The translations under genes and the position numbers were made by a program. 64,000 nt of DNA from JAXMAF01 sp046350555 (GTDB taxonomy: Bacteria; Planctomycetota; Phycisphaerae; Phycisphaerales; SM1A02): positions 77,918-141,917 of the forward strand of contig JAXMAF010000016.1 in NCBI GenBank assembly GCA_046350555.1, written 5' to 3'. The notes below the pieces were generated by a model. It saw only the letters and a list, made by a program, of their open reading frames with translations, did no database searches and was not told the origin of the DNA. Positions within the stretch are counted from its first letter, which is position 1; each line of letters begins with the position of its first letter. Shown piece after piece: positions 48,489 to 57,712 of the stretch.

Positions 48489-50299
48489 GGTGCGCCCTCC
48501 GGCGCCGCGCCGGCGGTGCTCGCCGCGCCGGAGCCCGCCTTCGGCTCGGCGCCTGCGCCGGCTCCGCCCGCCGCGGCCGACCTCTCCGGCGCGCGGCCGC
48601 TCTCCGCGCCGTTGGCGATGGCCGACGGTCCGGCGCCGGCGCGGCGGTCGGAGCGCATGAGGTAGCCGAAGGGCGACGAGAGCCGGTTGCCGCCGCGGGT
48701 GTCGGAGCCGCTGGTCGTGACGACGAACTGCTTGTCCGCCACCAGCCGGTCGCGCAGCGCGTCGGCGATGGCCCGGGTCTTCGCCTCGCCTTCGAGCACG
48801 ATGCGCACCTCGGCCGCCGACGACCAGCCCTTCTCCTTGTCCCAGCGGACGCCCTTGAAGTCCTCGGCGCCGGAGAAGGTGTCGATCACCACGTCGCCCG
48901 GCGCGGGCAGCATCGACTTCACGTGCAGCAGGTCGGCGATCCAGTCCTGCGGCGGCAGCGACCACTGCTGAAGATGGCGAAGCTTGTCCTCGTCGCGCCG
49001 CATGCGCCGGCCCTCCGGCGCGAATCGCTTCGCCTTGTCGTAGATGTCGGCGCGGCGCTCGGTCTCGCGCTGCGCCTCGCGGCGTCCCAGCGTGTAGCCG
49101 CCCAGCGCGGCGAGGACGAGAAGCCCCGTCGCGGCGAGGACGAGCTGGCGTCGACGCGCCGGAAGATCGGGCGCCTTGCGCGGATGGACAAGATCGATCG
49201 TCGCCTCGCGCGCCAGCGCGGTGCGCAGCGCCTCGGCGAGCGGAAGCGACGAACCCAGCGGCGTCGTCGACTGGAGGTTCGCGGGCGCCTCGACAAGGCG
49301 CACGGCGACGCCGAGCAGCTCGCGCAGCGCCGGAAGCGCTCGCTTCGCCACCTCGGCATCGGCGACCAGGGCCGCGTCGGCGATCGCTCCGCGCTCGCTC
49401 GCGCCGCCGGCGCCCGCGGCGCTGGCAGGTCCGCTGCCGGATCCACTGCCGGGTCCGCCACCGAACGCACCGCCGGCGCGCCCGTCGAGGCCGGCCCGAT
49501 AGCTCAGCCACGTGCGCTTCGCCTCGCCGACCGCCGCGTCGGCGAGCGCCTCCGGGGTCTCGGCATCGAGGCGAAGGGCGGCGCCGCGCGAGAAGACGAT
49601 CTGTCCGCGCTCGACCACCGCGAACTCGACGCTCTCGCCGCTCACGTCGATCACCAGCATGGGCGGCGCCGACGTCGACGATGGCGTCGCGACGGCCGGC
49701 GCAGGACGCGCCGCGGCCACCTCCGCATGCGAGTCAACCGTCGCCGACGAGCCGCCCGGCGCCGGTCCATCCGAAACGCCGTCGGCGGCGCGCGACGCCA
49801 CGGCGACGGCCGCAAGCGTGCGCAGACTCGCCGCGCCCACCCGGCGACCCGCCGCCTCAAGCGCGTCGCACGCCGGTCCGAGCGCAGCGCGCGGCGCCGC
49901 GACGGCGAAGACGACCGGCGTCCCCTCGGCGGGCGGCACCTCGATGAAGTCGACCACCGCGGCGCCTTCCGTCGGCAATTCCCGCAGCATCGCCAGCCGC
50001 ACCATTCCGGGGAGTTCGTGGACCGCGGCGCCGGGAAGCTCGAGTCGCCGACCTGCGACGGCCTCGCGTGGCAGCACCAGCACCACCGGACCGCGCGGCG
50101 CGTGCAGCTCGGCGAGGCGCTCCGCGACGAAGGCCCCGACCGCCGAGGCGTCGTCGCGCTCGATGGCCGCGGGCAGCGTGGCCCGGATCTCCCGCTCGAC
50201 GACCAGCGCACCGCCGCGCAGGCGTCCGGAGAGCGCGACGAAGCGCCGTCGACCCAGCTCGACGGCCATCACGGGATGCGCTCGGGCCGCCATGGGCAT
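48485..50299 (-). CDS. GspL/PilM-type cytoplasmic-membrane assembly protein
   Basis: This 604-residue protein has an actin-fold-like cytoplasmic part with an initial VMAVELGRRRFVAL strand and later MLVIDVSGESVEFAVV. A Gly/Ser/Ala-rich insertion follows, then a single TM segment (LVLAATGLLVLAALGGYTLG near residue 370). After that comes a coiled coil and a ferredoxin-like periplasmic domain (AAEVRIVLEGEAKTRAIADA). Together this corresponds to the GspL or PilM+PilN role of linking the ATPase to the inner-membrane platform. The start is ATG 50299, 11 bp after gspK. A low-complexity Ala/Gly/Pro tail ends the protein. Confidence 0.8.
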   Translation of the reverse strand: MPMAARAHPVMAVELGRRRFVALSGRLRGGALVVEREIRATLPAAIERDDASAVGAFVAERLAELHAPRGPVVLVLPREAVAGRRLELPGAAVHELPGMVRLAMLRELPTEGAAVVDFIEVPPAEGTPVVFAVAAPRAALGPACDALEAAGRRVGAASLRTLAAVAVASRAADGVSDGPAPGGSSATVDSHAEVAAARPAPAVATPSSTSAPPMLVIDVSGESVEFAVVERGQIVFSRGAALRLDAETPEALADAAVGEAKRTWLSYRAGLDGRAGGAFGGGPGSGSGSGPASAAGAGGASERGAIADAALVADAEVAKRALPALRELLGVAVRLVEAPANLQSTTPLGSSLPLAEALRTALAREATIDLVHPRKAPDLPARRRQLVLAATGLLVLAALGGYTLGRREAQRETERRADIYDKAKRFAPEGRRMRRDEDKLRHLQQWSLPPQDWIADLLHVKSMLPAPGDVVIDTFSGAEDFKGVRWDKEKGWSSAAEVRIVLEGEAKTRAIADALRDRLVADKQFVVTTSGSDTRGGNRLSSPFGYLMRSDRRAGAGPSAIANGAESGRAPERSAAAGGAGAGAEPKAGSGAASTAGAAPEGAP

Positions 50300-50310
50300 G
50301 CTCGTCGATG

Positions 50311-52041
50311 TTACGTTCGCCAGCGTCCCACCGGACGCGTGGCCGGCCGCGCGTTGGGGTGGCTCGCGCCTCGCGGCGCGGGCTTCGACTCGTCGCCCCG
50401 ATCGAGCGAACCGCGCGGCGCGTGCGGGTTCACGGCGCTCGGCGCCTCGGCGTCCGGTGTCGCTTCGTCCGGCGGCGCCTCGGCCGCAGGCGTGGGATCG
50501 CTGGACGGTCCTTCGGCGCTCGGCGTCCCGTCCGTCGCGAGCGTTCCGTCGGTGGAAGCCCGCGCGCCGCCGACCGCGCCGTCCGGCGCCGCGCCGGAGC
50601 CGGGCGCGCTGGACGACGATCGATCGTCCGATGCCGCGCGCGACGTCTCGTCGGCGGACGCCTCGCCCGTGGCCGACGCGATGGCGACCGCCACCGGAAG
50701 CAGCGTGGCATCGCGCAGGTACGCCACGCGCCATGTCGGCGTCGAGAGGTCGATGACCGCCTCCCAGACCAGCGGCGCTTCGATCGGCGGCTCGACGGAG
50801 GCCTCGCTCGAGGCGTTGGCGTCCGCGCCCGCGGTCTCCCCCGCGACGAGGCGCACGCGCCAGAGCCAGGATCGCACCGTCGTGCGCGCCGAGAGCCGTT
50901 CGAACTGCTCGGCGTCGACGATGCCGCGCAGCAGCGGCCACGCCGCCGAGGCGCGATCCTCCGGCGAGAGCCCTTCGCGCTGCCGCACGAGCTCCGCGGC
51001 CTGCGGCGGCGAGATGCCCGGCAGCGAAAGGAGCGCCTCGTACGGCGCGAGGTTGAGATCGAGGCGACCGCCGTGGTAGTCGCCCGCCTCGGTCGTGAAC
51101 GCATCGAGATACGGCAGCCAGTCGCGCGGCTCGACCTTGCGCTCGCGCAGCACCGCCACGATCGCCTCGTCGCCGCTCAGCGTGCCACCGTCCACCAGCG
51201 CCTTGCAGGAGGCGGCGACATCGGAGTCGAACTGCTGCACGATGGCGCGCTCCAGCTCGGTCGACCAGCCATCTCCCAGCCGAAGCTGCGGCGTGCCGTC
51301 GCGCTGGAGCATGGGCTCGATGCCATGCACCGTGACGACATCGAGCAGTCCTCGGGCGCCCGTGCGCACACCCTCGACGGCGATGCCGCGTTCGTCCTTT
51401 TCGCCACCCAGCGCGGTGGTCGTCGCGGCGGCGAGGGACGGCGCCAATCGATCGAGCGAGCCGAAGAGCAGCTCGGGCGTGACGCCATCGACCTCGAAGA
51501 GATCGAGCTCGGACGCGAAGCGCCCGCCGCGCGCGGCGCGTGCGGCGACGATCCTGCCGGCCAGGTCGGCGTCGACCATGCCCGTCGCGGCCAGCGCCGC
51601 CGCGTCGGCGTGGTTGAGGTCGACGAGCGCCGCCTCGCCGCGCAGCAGCTCGCCGTTGTCGAAGGGAACGAGCCGGACGACGCCTCGCGAGCCGGACGAG
51701 CCGTTCGTCTCGTACACGACGATCTCCCGATCGATGTGCGGCGGGTCGCCGGCCAGGATGCGGTCGCGCTGTCGATCGAGCGTGGCGCCGATCGCCTGCA
51801 CCCCCGACCAGGCGAGCGCCCGCGACTGCGCCACCCGCTCGTGCGTCGCCGCCGCAGCGGTCTCGGCGCGCACCAGCATGAGCGACGCGAGCATCACCAT
51901 CATCGCGACGCCGACGATCACCAGCACCGCGAGCAGCACGAAGCCGCGACGGTGCGCCCGCGACGACGGTGGCGCCGCGACGCCTACGCGAATCCGCTCG
52001 ATCGGCCTGATCGGCTTGATGGGCCTGATGGGCTTCGTCAT
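50311..52041 (-). CDS. gspK: Type II secretion minor pseudopilin GspK
   Basis: This 576-residue protein has a prepilin-like N terminus after a basic leader (RRGFVLLAVLVIVGVAMMVM, without Glu at +5, as usual for GspK). Two helix-hairpin-helix stretches characteristic of GspK follow (LVDLNHADAAALAATGM and LNLAPYEALLSLPGISPPQA). The last ~120 residues are Ser/Ala/Asp/Pro-rich and disordered. Its leader contains a repeated KPIRPIKPIRPIERI motif encoded by 9-bp repeats. It overlaps gspJ by 4 bp (ATGA). GspK caps the pseudopilus tip with GspI and GspJ. Confidence 0.87.
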   Translation of the reverse strand: MTKPIRPIKPIRPIERIRVGVAAPPSSRAHRRGFVLLAVLVIVGVAMMVMLASLMLVRAETAAAATHERVAQSRALAWSGVQAIGATLDRQRDRILAGDPPHIDREIVVYETNGSSGSRGVVRLVPFDNGELLRGEAALVDLNHADAAALAATGMVDADLAGRIVAARAARGGRFASELDLFEVDGVTPELLFGSLDRLAPSLAAATTTALGGEKDERGIAVEGVRTGARGLLDVVTVHGIEPMLQRDGTPQLRLGDGWSTELERAIVQQFDSDVAASCKALVDGGTLSGDEAIVAVLRERKVEPRDWLPYLDAFTTEAGDYHGGRLDLNLAPYEALLSLPGISPPQAAELVRQREGLSPEDRASAAWPLLRGIVDAEQFERLSARTTVRSWLWRVRLVAGETAGADANASSEASVEPPIEAPLVWEAVIDLSTPTWRVAYLRDATLLPVAVAIASATGEASADETSRAASDDRSSSSAPGSGAAPDGAVGGARASTDGTLATDGTPSAEGPSSDPTPAAEAPPDEATPDAEAPSAVNPHAPRGSLDRGDESKPAPRGASHPNARPATRPVGRWRT

Positions 52042-52898
52042 GGCGCGTCCTCCGCGGCGCCGGGCGGCTCCGACGAATCCGACGCAGCGCCCTTGGCGCC
52101 TCGAAGGATCGCCCGCGCATCGGGAACGGCGATCACCCGACGACGGTCGGGCGGCCGCGCCGGCGGCTCGGGGGCGCGCCCGGCCGACGAATCGTCGCCG
52201 ACAGCGCGCGCCGCGGACGAGCCCGAGCCGCCATCGCTGGCGCCGGTCGTCCGGTTCGATCCATCCACGCCGGTCGCGTCGATCGTCTCGTCGACGCCGC
52301 TCGTCTCGTCCCCGCCCGAGGGGGACGGGAACCAGATCGACACTTCGACCGCCATCGGCAGTCCGCCGTCGGCGGCGCTGTCGAAGGCGTCGCGCCACGA
52401 TTCACCGTCGAAATAGCGGAATCGGAGGTCGAGCAGCTCGTCGTCGAAGGTGAACCACTCCCCCGCGCCGTCGCTCCCCAGCGCGCTCTGTCGGGCGGCG
52501 ACGCGGCGAGCCGCACGATCGAAGCGATACTCGTGGCGCTGGAGATCGCGCAATCCCGCGGCCCGCGCCGTGGGAACCGCAAGCACGCCGCGGGTGAGGA
52601 TCGCCACCGCGCCGGCGTCGCCCTTCACGCCCGCGCCGCGCGCCGGATCGGCGGCGATGGCCATCGCGAGGTCCGCGTCGAGTCGATCGAAGAGCGCCGC
52701 GATGCTCGCCTGGCGCGAGCCGGCGGCGCGGATGCGGTCCCGCGTGGCGAGCAGGTCGCCGAGGAACGCGAAGACCGACGTCAGCAGCGCCGCCGCGAGG
52801 GCGATGGCCACCAGCAGCTCGAGCAGCGTCGAGCCACGGCTGCTCCGCGGCGTCGCGGGGATTCGGCCGTTTCGACGCGTGCGGCGGATCGCGCTCAT
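52038..52898 (-). CDS. gspJ: Type II secretion minor pseudopilin GspJ
   Basis: This 286-residue protein has a prepilin motif G-STLLELLVAIALAAALL (Glu at +5) after a basic leader of ~22 residues. A GspJ-like domain follows, with the strand HEYRFDRAARRV and WFTFDDELLDLRFRYFDGES. The last ~100 residues are Asp/Gly/Ser/Pro-rich. It overlaps both neighbours by 4 bp. The product would form part of the pseudopilus tip complex. The low-complexity tail is shared in style with GspH, GspI and GspK here. Confidence 0.85.
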   Translation of the reverse strand: MSAIRRTRRNGRIPATPRSSRGSTLLELLVAIALAAALLTSVFAFLGDLLATRDRIRAAGSRQASIAALFDRLDADLAMAIAADPARGAGVKGDAGAVAILTRGVLAVPTARAAGLRDLQRHEYRFDRAARRVAARQSALGSDGAGEWFTFDDELLDLRFRYFDGESWRDAFDSAADGGLPMAVEVSIWFPSPSGGDETSGVDETIDATGVDGSNRTTGASDGGSGSSAARAVGDDSSAGRAPEPPARPPDRRRVIAVPDARAILRGAKGAASDSSEPPGAAEDAP

Positions 52899-53488
52899 GG
52901 TCGAACCTCCGCGGCGTCGTCGCCGTCGCCCGGGCGCTCGGCGCCACCCGAGCGCAACCGAGGTCCGGGCTGCCTCGCCGTCTCGCCCTCCGGCGTCGCG
53001 GACGAGTCGTCGACGCGACGTCCCAGGCGCACAAGCTGCCGCAACGTGCAGAGCGGCGCGTCGTCGGCCGCCGCGTCGGCGCTGCGCACGCGAAGCTCGA
53101 CGAGCACCAAGCCAGCGAAGGACGATCGTTCCGTGCGAACGTCGATCCGGAAGCGCCCCGCCGGCGCGGATGTCGGCGGATCGGCGTCGGCGCCGGCGCC
53201 GTCATCGCGCCGCGACTCGAAGCGCCCGGCGCGAAGGTCCTCGATGTTGATCTCGCCTGTGGCCAGCCGCGACAGCGCGTCGCGCGCGAGATCGACGGCC
53301 AGCTCGCGGCGCTCGGCGCGCCCCATCGCATCGAGCGATTCGCGGGCGATGCCGAGGAGCATCGTCGCCGCGGCGACGAAGACCGCGACCGCCACGAGCA
53401 CCTCGAAGAGCACGCCGCCGCGCCGCGCGCCCGACCCCGGTGGTTGGCGGTCCCGACGCCGGCTCGATCGATGGTGCGCTCGGCTCAT
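52895..53488 (-). CDS. gspI: Type II secretion minor pseudopilin GspI
   Basis: This 197-residue protein has a basic leader and a prepilin segment G-GVLFEVLVAVAVFVAAATML, with Glu at +5 if cleaved after the first Gly. A short GspI-type body follows (FRIDVRTERSSFAGLVLVEL), then a Pro/Gly/Asp tail. It overlaps gspH and gspJ by 4 bp each (ATGA), consistent with tight translational coupling. Confidence 0.82.
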   Translation of the reverse strand: MSRAHHRSSRRRDRQPPGSGARRGGVLFEVLVAVAVFVAAATMLLGIARESLDAMGRAERRELAVDLARDALSRLATGEINIEDLRAGRFESRRDDGAGADADPPTSAPAGRFRIDVRTERSSFAGLVLVELRVRSADAAADDAPLCTLRQLVRLGRRVDDSSATPEGETARQPGPRLRSGGAERPGDGDDAAEVRP

Positions 53489-54537
53489 CGCGCGGTTCCT
53501 GGCGATGCCGCCGGGGAGGGGCCCGGCGTCGATCGCCCCGCATCGCCGCTCGGCCGACCCTCGCTCGGCGCGGCGGCTCGCTCGGCATCGTCGTCGGGTG
53601 GCGCGAGTGCATCTTCGTCGTCGGAACGCGCCGCCGCCGTCGCGGCGCCTGCCAGCGACGCGAGACCGGTCCACGGATTCACCACGATCGCGGCGCGGCG
53701 GCCGTTGGCATCGCGGACGACCAGGCGCGTCGCGAAGGGAGCGCCACCATCGGCGACGAAGAGGGTCAGGCGCCGGCGCACGCCGATGTCGATCTCGTCC
53801 TTCGACTTCGGCGCGGGCGCCGAGGCGTCGGCGCCCGCGTCGGCGGCTCCGGGTGTGGAGGCCGACCGGCTCGAATCGTGCGCCGGGTCGTCGGTCGGCG
53901 CTTCGGGCCCGATCTCGATGACCAGCTCGTAGGTGGCATCGGCCCACGATGCGTCGATCGCGGCGCTGCCGCGTTCGCTCCCGGCCGACCGATCCGGCGC
54001 GCCGCGGGATCTTGCTCCGGACCCCGCTCCGTCGTGGCCAACGGCGCCTCGGCCGTCGGCGACGCCCGGCGCATCCGGCTCGTTCTCTCCACCAAGCGCC
54101 ATCGCCCGGAGGTCGACCGTCTCGACGACGACGCGCGTCGTCTCGTCGTGTGCGCGCTCCATCAGGACCTCGACCGCCGAAGCCGTCGTCCGGGCGTGGG
54201 TGCGGGCGAGGCGAAGCTGCCCGATGAGCGCGTCGACATCGCTCTCGAAGCGCCGTCGCGACAGGGTCTCGAGGGTCGTCGGCAGCGCCAACGCGCCGAT
54301 CGCCGCGAGGAGTGCGAGGACAATGAGCAGCTCGATCAGCGTCACCGCGCGGTCGCGTCGCCGCGCCGACGGATGGTCGCCGGCGCGACGCGCGGGGCAC
54401 CGTCGGCGCGCGAGCCGTGCGGCGCCGGTCGTCGCGGGTCTGGAAAGCCCGTGTTGGACCGGCGAGTCGGCAGCGGAAGCCCTTCGGTTCGATGGCCTTG
54501 CGCGGACTGCTTCGCGCCGGTCGCTCGTCGCGGTCAT
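53485..54537 (-). CDS. gspH: Type II secretion pseudopilin GspH
   Basis: This 350-residue protein has a prepilin segment A-VTLIELLIVLALLAAIGALA, with Ala rather than Gly at -1 and Glu at +5. GspH-like sequence follows (LIGQLRLARTHARTTASAVE), then Asp/Ala/Pro/Gly-rich inserts. It is much longer than usual GspH (~190). The leader before the cleavage point would be about 64 residues, long for a prepilin, so the true start could be internal and non-ATG. It begins 28 bp after gspG. Confidence 0.78.
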   Translation of the reverse strand: MTATSDRREAVRARPSNRRASAADSPVQHGLSRPATTGAARLARRRCPARRAGDHPSARRRDRAVTLIELLIVLALLAAIGALALPTTLETLSRRRFESDVDALIGQLRLARTHARTTASAVEVLMERAHDETTRVVVETVDLRAMALGGENEPDAPGVADGRGAVGHDGAGSGARSRGAPDRSAGSERGSAAIDASWADATYELVIEIGPEAPTDDPAHDSSRSASTPGAADAGADASAPAPKSKDEIDIGVRRRLTLFVADGGAPFATRLVVRDANGRRAAIVVNPWTGLASLAGAATAAARSDDEDALAPPDDDAERAAAPSEGRPSGDAGRSTPGPSPAASPGTAR

Positions 54538-54564
54538 CGACGACGCGGCGCGCTCGCGGCCGGT

Positions 54565-55092
54565 TCACTTGCCGGTGGTCGACGAGCCGCTTCCGCTGTT
54601 GAAGTCGCTGAACTCGTCGCCGGCGCCGCCTTCGCCGGTCGCCTTGCCCGTGTGGTTGGTGATGTCGTCCTCGGTGCCTTCCTGCTTGTCCGGACCCGCC
54701 GAGACGATGTCATATGGCTTGCCGGGCCGGAGCTGGCTCGGCGCGCGGTAGATCCAGTCGTTCCCCCACGTGTCCTTGAGCTTCGCTTCCTTGAGGTACG
54801 GCCCCTGCCACTTCGCGCGGTCCTCCTCGTTCTCGATCTTCTCCTTGCTCCAGAGCACCGCGAGCCCCTCGTCCTCCGATGGCAGCCGCTTCATGTCGAG
54901 CTTGAACGCCTCGATGGCGCGGTCGAAGCCCTGGATCTGCACCTGGGCGAGCTTGATGTCGGCCTTCTCCGAGGCGCCGAGCACGTTGTAGAGCACGAGC
55001 CCGCCGATGGCGAGAAGGATGCCGATGACGATCAGCAGCTCGAGGATCGTGAAGGCGCGACGACGGGTGCGACGGCGTGTGCGTGTGGGCAT
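54565..55092 (-). CDS. gspG: Type II secretion major pseudopilin GspG
   Basis: This 175-residue protein begins MPTRTRRRTRRRA-FTILELLIVIG, a strongly basic leader then the cleavage point and Glu at +5. It has the GspG hallmarks KLDMKRLPSEDEGLAVL, LKDTWGNDWIYRAPSQ and VSAGPDKQEGTEDD (the calcium-binding loop region). A Gly/Ser tail follows. AGGA lies about 9 bases before the ATG. This is the major subunit of the pseudopilus. It is separated from gspF by 179 bp that contain a dispersed repeat (55207-55268). Confidence 0.9.
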   Translation of the reverse strand: MPTRTRRRTRRRAFTILELLIVIGILLAIGGLVLYNVLGASEKADIKLAQVQIQGFDRAIEAFKLDMKRLPSEDEGLAVLWSKEKIENEEDRAKWQGPYLKEAKLKDTWGNDWIYRAPSQLRPGKPYDIVSAGPDKQEGTEDDITNHTGKATGEGGAGDEFSDFNSGSGSSTTGK

Positions 55093-55206
55093 GTCGAGGA
55101 TCCTGGGGGGCGCGTCCGGCGCGGACGGAAGGCCGGATTGTACGAGCCGCTGGCGTCGATGCCGTCGCCCAGGCGCGTCCCGGTCGACATCCGCGCCTTG
55201 CCAAGG

Positions 55207-55268
55207 CCCGATCCCGCCCCGAGATCCCGCGGTGGGCAAGGGGTCGAGCTCGGGGACTGCCGGAGTCC
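55207..55268 (+). repeat. Dispersed ~65-bp intergenic repeat, copy C
   Basis: Contains CCCCGAGAT, CAAGGGGTCGAG and ends in CGGAGTCC, aligning with copies at 1132-1195 and 18034-18102. It lies in the gspF-gspG gap. Confidence 0.6.
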
Positions 55269-55271
55269 AAG

Positions 55272-56456
55272 TCACAGCGCCGCGCTCATCCGCATCATCG
55301 GCACGACCAGCGCGACGAAGATGAACATGACCACGCCGGCGAGGAAGAGCAGCAGCAGCGGTTCCATGAGCCGAAGGGCGATCCCGAGCAGGCGGTCGAC
55401 GCGGCGCTCGATCGTCTCCGCGACCGTCACGAGCACGACGTCGAGGTTGTTGGCGCTCTCGCCGACGGCGATCATCTCGCAGACGTCCTCGTCGAAGAAG
55501 CCGCTGTCGGCGAGGGGCTTCGCCAGCGGCTCGCCGGCGCGCACCGCGTCGGTCGCGGCGTCGATCGCCTCCTGCATGAGCACGTGCCCCGCGGCGTCCC
55601 GGCTGATCCGCATCGCCTGGAGCATCGGAATGCCATTGGCCAGCATGGTGCCGAGGATGCGGCAGAAGCGGGCCACCGCAAGTCCGCGCAGGAGCGGCCC
55701 GACCTGCGGCACGCGAAGCTGCCACGCGGCGATGCGGCGTCTCGCCGCGGGTCGGCGCACGATCCAGATCGTGCCGGCCGCAACCACCGACGCGACGAGC
55801 AGGACGGCGACGCCGTGGCTGGTGAGCAGGTCCGAGGCGCCCATCAGCAGGCGCGTCGGGAGCGGCAGCGGCATGTTCTTGTAGAAGTCCTTGAAGCGCG
55901 GCACGAAGAAGACGAGCGCGCCGAGGACGATCCCCGCGCCGACGACCAGGAGCACGATCGGGTAGATCAGGTTTCCCAGCACCTTGGCGCGCAGGTCGGC
56001 CTGGTGGTTCAGGAACGCCGCCAGTCGCGCGAGGACCTGGTCGAGGAACCCGCCGCGCTCGCCGGCGCGGACCATCGCCACCTGCACGCCCGGGAACGTC
56101 TCGGGATGGCGCGCCATCGCGTCGGCGAGGCGCTGGCCGTCGGCGACCTCGTCCGCGACCTCGGCCATCACCGCCGCGAGGCGCGGGCTGGCCTTGTTCC
56201 GTGCGAGCAGCCGAAGGGCGCGAAGCAGCGGCACGCCGGCGCGGAGCAGGTCCGAGACCTGCTGGTACGCCGTCGCGAGCGTGCGCATCGGCACGCGGCG
56301 GCGCCGGCGGCGCGGAGCCGCGGCCTCGGCGATCCTCACGGGCGCCAGCCCGCGCCCCGCGAGGTCGTTGAGCAGCGACTGCTCGTTGGCGCTCTCGAGC
56401 GTTCCGGTCACGCGCTGACCGGCGGCGTCGCGGGCGATGTAGGTGAAGCTGGGCAC
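55272..56456 (-). CDS. gspF: Type II secretion inner-membrane platform protein GspF
   Basis: This 394-residue protein begins at GTG 56456 with PSFTYIARDAAGQRVTG, the family start. Two T2SSF domains follow (YQQVSDLLRAGVPLLRALRL; RFCRILGTMLANGIPMLQA). TM segments are IYPIVLLVVGAGIVLGALVFF, around residue 225 (VAVLLVASVVAAGTIWIV) and at the C terminus (LLLLFLAGVVMFIFVALVV). It forms the inner-membrane base that the ATPase drives. It is the first gene of the gsp operon here; no gspE ATPase is adjacent. Spacing to the downstream gspG is 179 bp. Confidence 0.92.
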   Translation of the reverse strand: MPSFTYIARDAAGQRVTGTLESANEQSLLNDLAGRGLAPVRIAEAAAPRRRRRRVPMRTLATAYQQVSDLLRAGVPLLRALRLLARNKASPRLAAVMAEVADEVADGQRLADAMARHPETFPGVQVAMVRAGERGGFLDQVLARLAAFLNHQADLRAKVLGNLIYPIVLLVVGAGIVLGALVFFVPRFKDFYKNMPLPLPTRLLMGASDLLTSHGVAVLLVASVVAAGTIWIVRRPAARRRIAAWQLRVPQVGPLLRGLAVARFCRILGTMLANGIPMLQAMRISRDAAGHVLMQEAIDAATDAVRAGEPLAKPLADSGFFDEDVCEMIAVGESANNLDVVLVTVAETIERRVDRLLGIALRLMEPLLLLFLAGVVMFIFVALVVPMMRMSAAL

Positions 56457-56523
56457 GGCGGCGGATTCCGCGCTGGCGCGGCCGAGGTGTTCGAGCGTAG
56501 GTCGCACGGCGGGTCGCACCCGG

Positions 56524-57471
56524 CTATGCCGCCGCCACGGGAAAGCCGGGCGGGATCAGCTCGTCCCGGCCGTTGATCCACCCGACGAGCCACCGGAACG
56601 CCTCGACCAGCCTTGGTCCGGGCCGGTTGAACATCTGGTTGCCATCCACCAGCACGACGCGCCCCTCGGCCACGGCCGGCAGCGCGTTCCACCAGCGCGA
56701 CGCGCGCACGCGCTCCAGCTCGCGCCGCGTGGTGGCGAGGTCGAGGCCGCACGGACAGACGATGACGCGATCGGGCTGGCTCGCGACCAGCTCGTCCGGC
56801 GCGACCTGCCGCGACGCGGCGCCGGCGGCGTTGAGCGAATGGCGTCCTCCGGCCGCGACGATCATCTGCGGCGTCCAGTGGCCGCCGACGAAGATCGGAT
56901 CGATCCATTCGAGGAAGGCGACCTCGGGACCATCGGTGTACGGCGTCACGTAGTCGATCGCGGACCAGTAGTCGTCGCGCAGGCGCACCATCGCCGTCTC
57001 GGCCGCGGCGCCGAGGCCGACGGCCTCGCCGACCCGCAGGAGATCGTCGAAGAGATCCTCGACGGTCGCCGGATTCAACGAGACGACGCGCGGCGGCGGC
57101 GCCATCGTGGCGGCCACGCGCTCGACAGTCCGCAGGTCGATGGAGCAGACCGCGCACAGATCCTGCGTCAGGATCACGTCCGGACGAAGCTGCCGCAGCA
57201 TCGCCTCGTCGAGCTCGTAGAGCGAACCGCCGGCGGCGAGCGCGGCGCGCACCTCGGCGTCGACGGCGGCGCCGTCGACCGCGGGAGATTGGTCGTCCAG
57301 CGTGCGCATCGCCGACGTCCGCGCCCGCGTGAGCGCGGGGCGATCGCCGATCGCCGCCGGGAAGTCGCATTCGTGGGAGCGCCCGACGAGCAGCTCGGCG
57401 CCGCCCGCCGCGCAGAGCAGCTCCGTCGCGGAAGGCAGCAGCGAGACGACGCGGACGGGCTGGGCGGGCAT
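56524..57471 (-). CDS. BtuF-like substrate-binding protein (cobalamin/iron-chelate type)
   Basis: This 315-residue protein resembles periplasmic binding proteins of the Peripla_BP_2 class. It has VRVVSLLPSATELLCAAGGA, LVGRSHECDFPAAI, LRQLRPDVILTQDLCAVC, VVSLNPATVEDLFDDLLRVG, and a final WWNALPAVAEGRVVLVDGNQ. The SHECDFP stretch is typical of cobalamin-binding family members. There is no signal peptide after the chosen ATG (57471), so it may be cytosolic or use another start; such leaderless forms exist. No ABC permease or ATPase is adjacent. It is the upstream minus-strand neighbour of gspF, separated by 67 bp. Confidence 0.8.
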   Translation of the reverse strand: MPAQPVRVVSLLPSATELLCAAGGAELLVGRSHECDFPAAIGDRPALTRARTSAMRTLDDQSPAVDGAAVDAEVRAALAAGGSLYELDEAMLRQLRPDVILTQDLCAVCSIDLRTVERVAATMAPPPRVVSLNPATVEDLFDDLLRVGEAVGLGAAAETAMVRLRDDYWSAIDYVTPYTDGPEVAFLEWIDPIFVGGHWTPQMIVAAGGRHSLNAAGAASRQVAPDELVASQPDRVIVCPCGLDLATTRRELERVRASRWWNALPAVAEGRVVLVDGNQMFNRPGPRLVEAFRWLVGWINGRDELIPPGFPVAAA

Positions 57472-57712
57472 GAACGAGCCGAGTCTGGATTGCGCGTGAA
57501 CACCGGGACGCGCCGCCGTTATAACAGGGTTCATCCACCGCGAGCTCGACGAGCATCGCGGGGGCGCCTCCATCCGGTCCCCGCTGCGACCCTGCTCGGC
57601 GCGCTCGGGTGGTCGGTGCGGACTCCGATCCGCTTCTTCCACCGCGAGTCGCGTGCATGTCGCGTGCGAGCGGGATCCTTGTGGCGGCGAACGCCGCTCC
57701 GGGAGGTCAATC

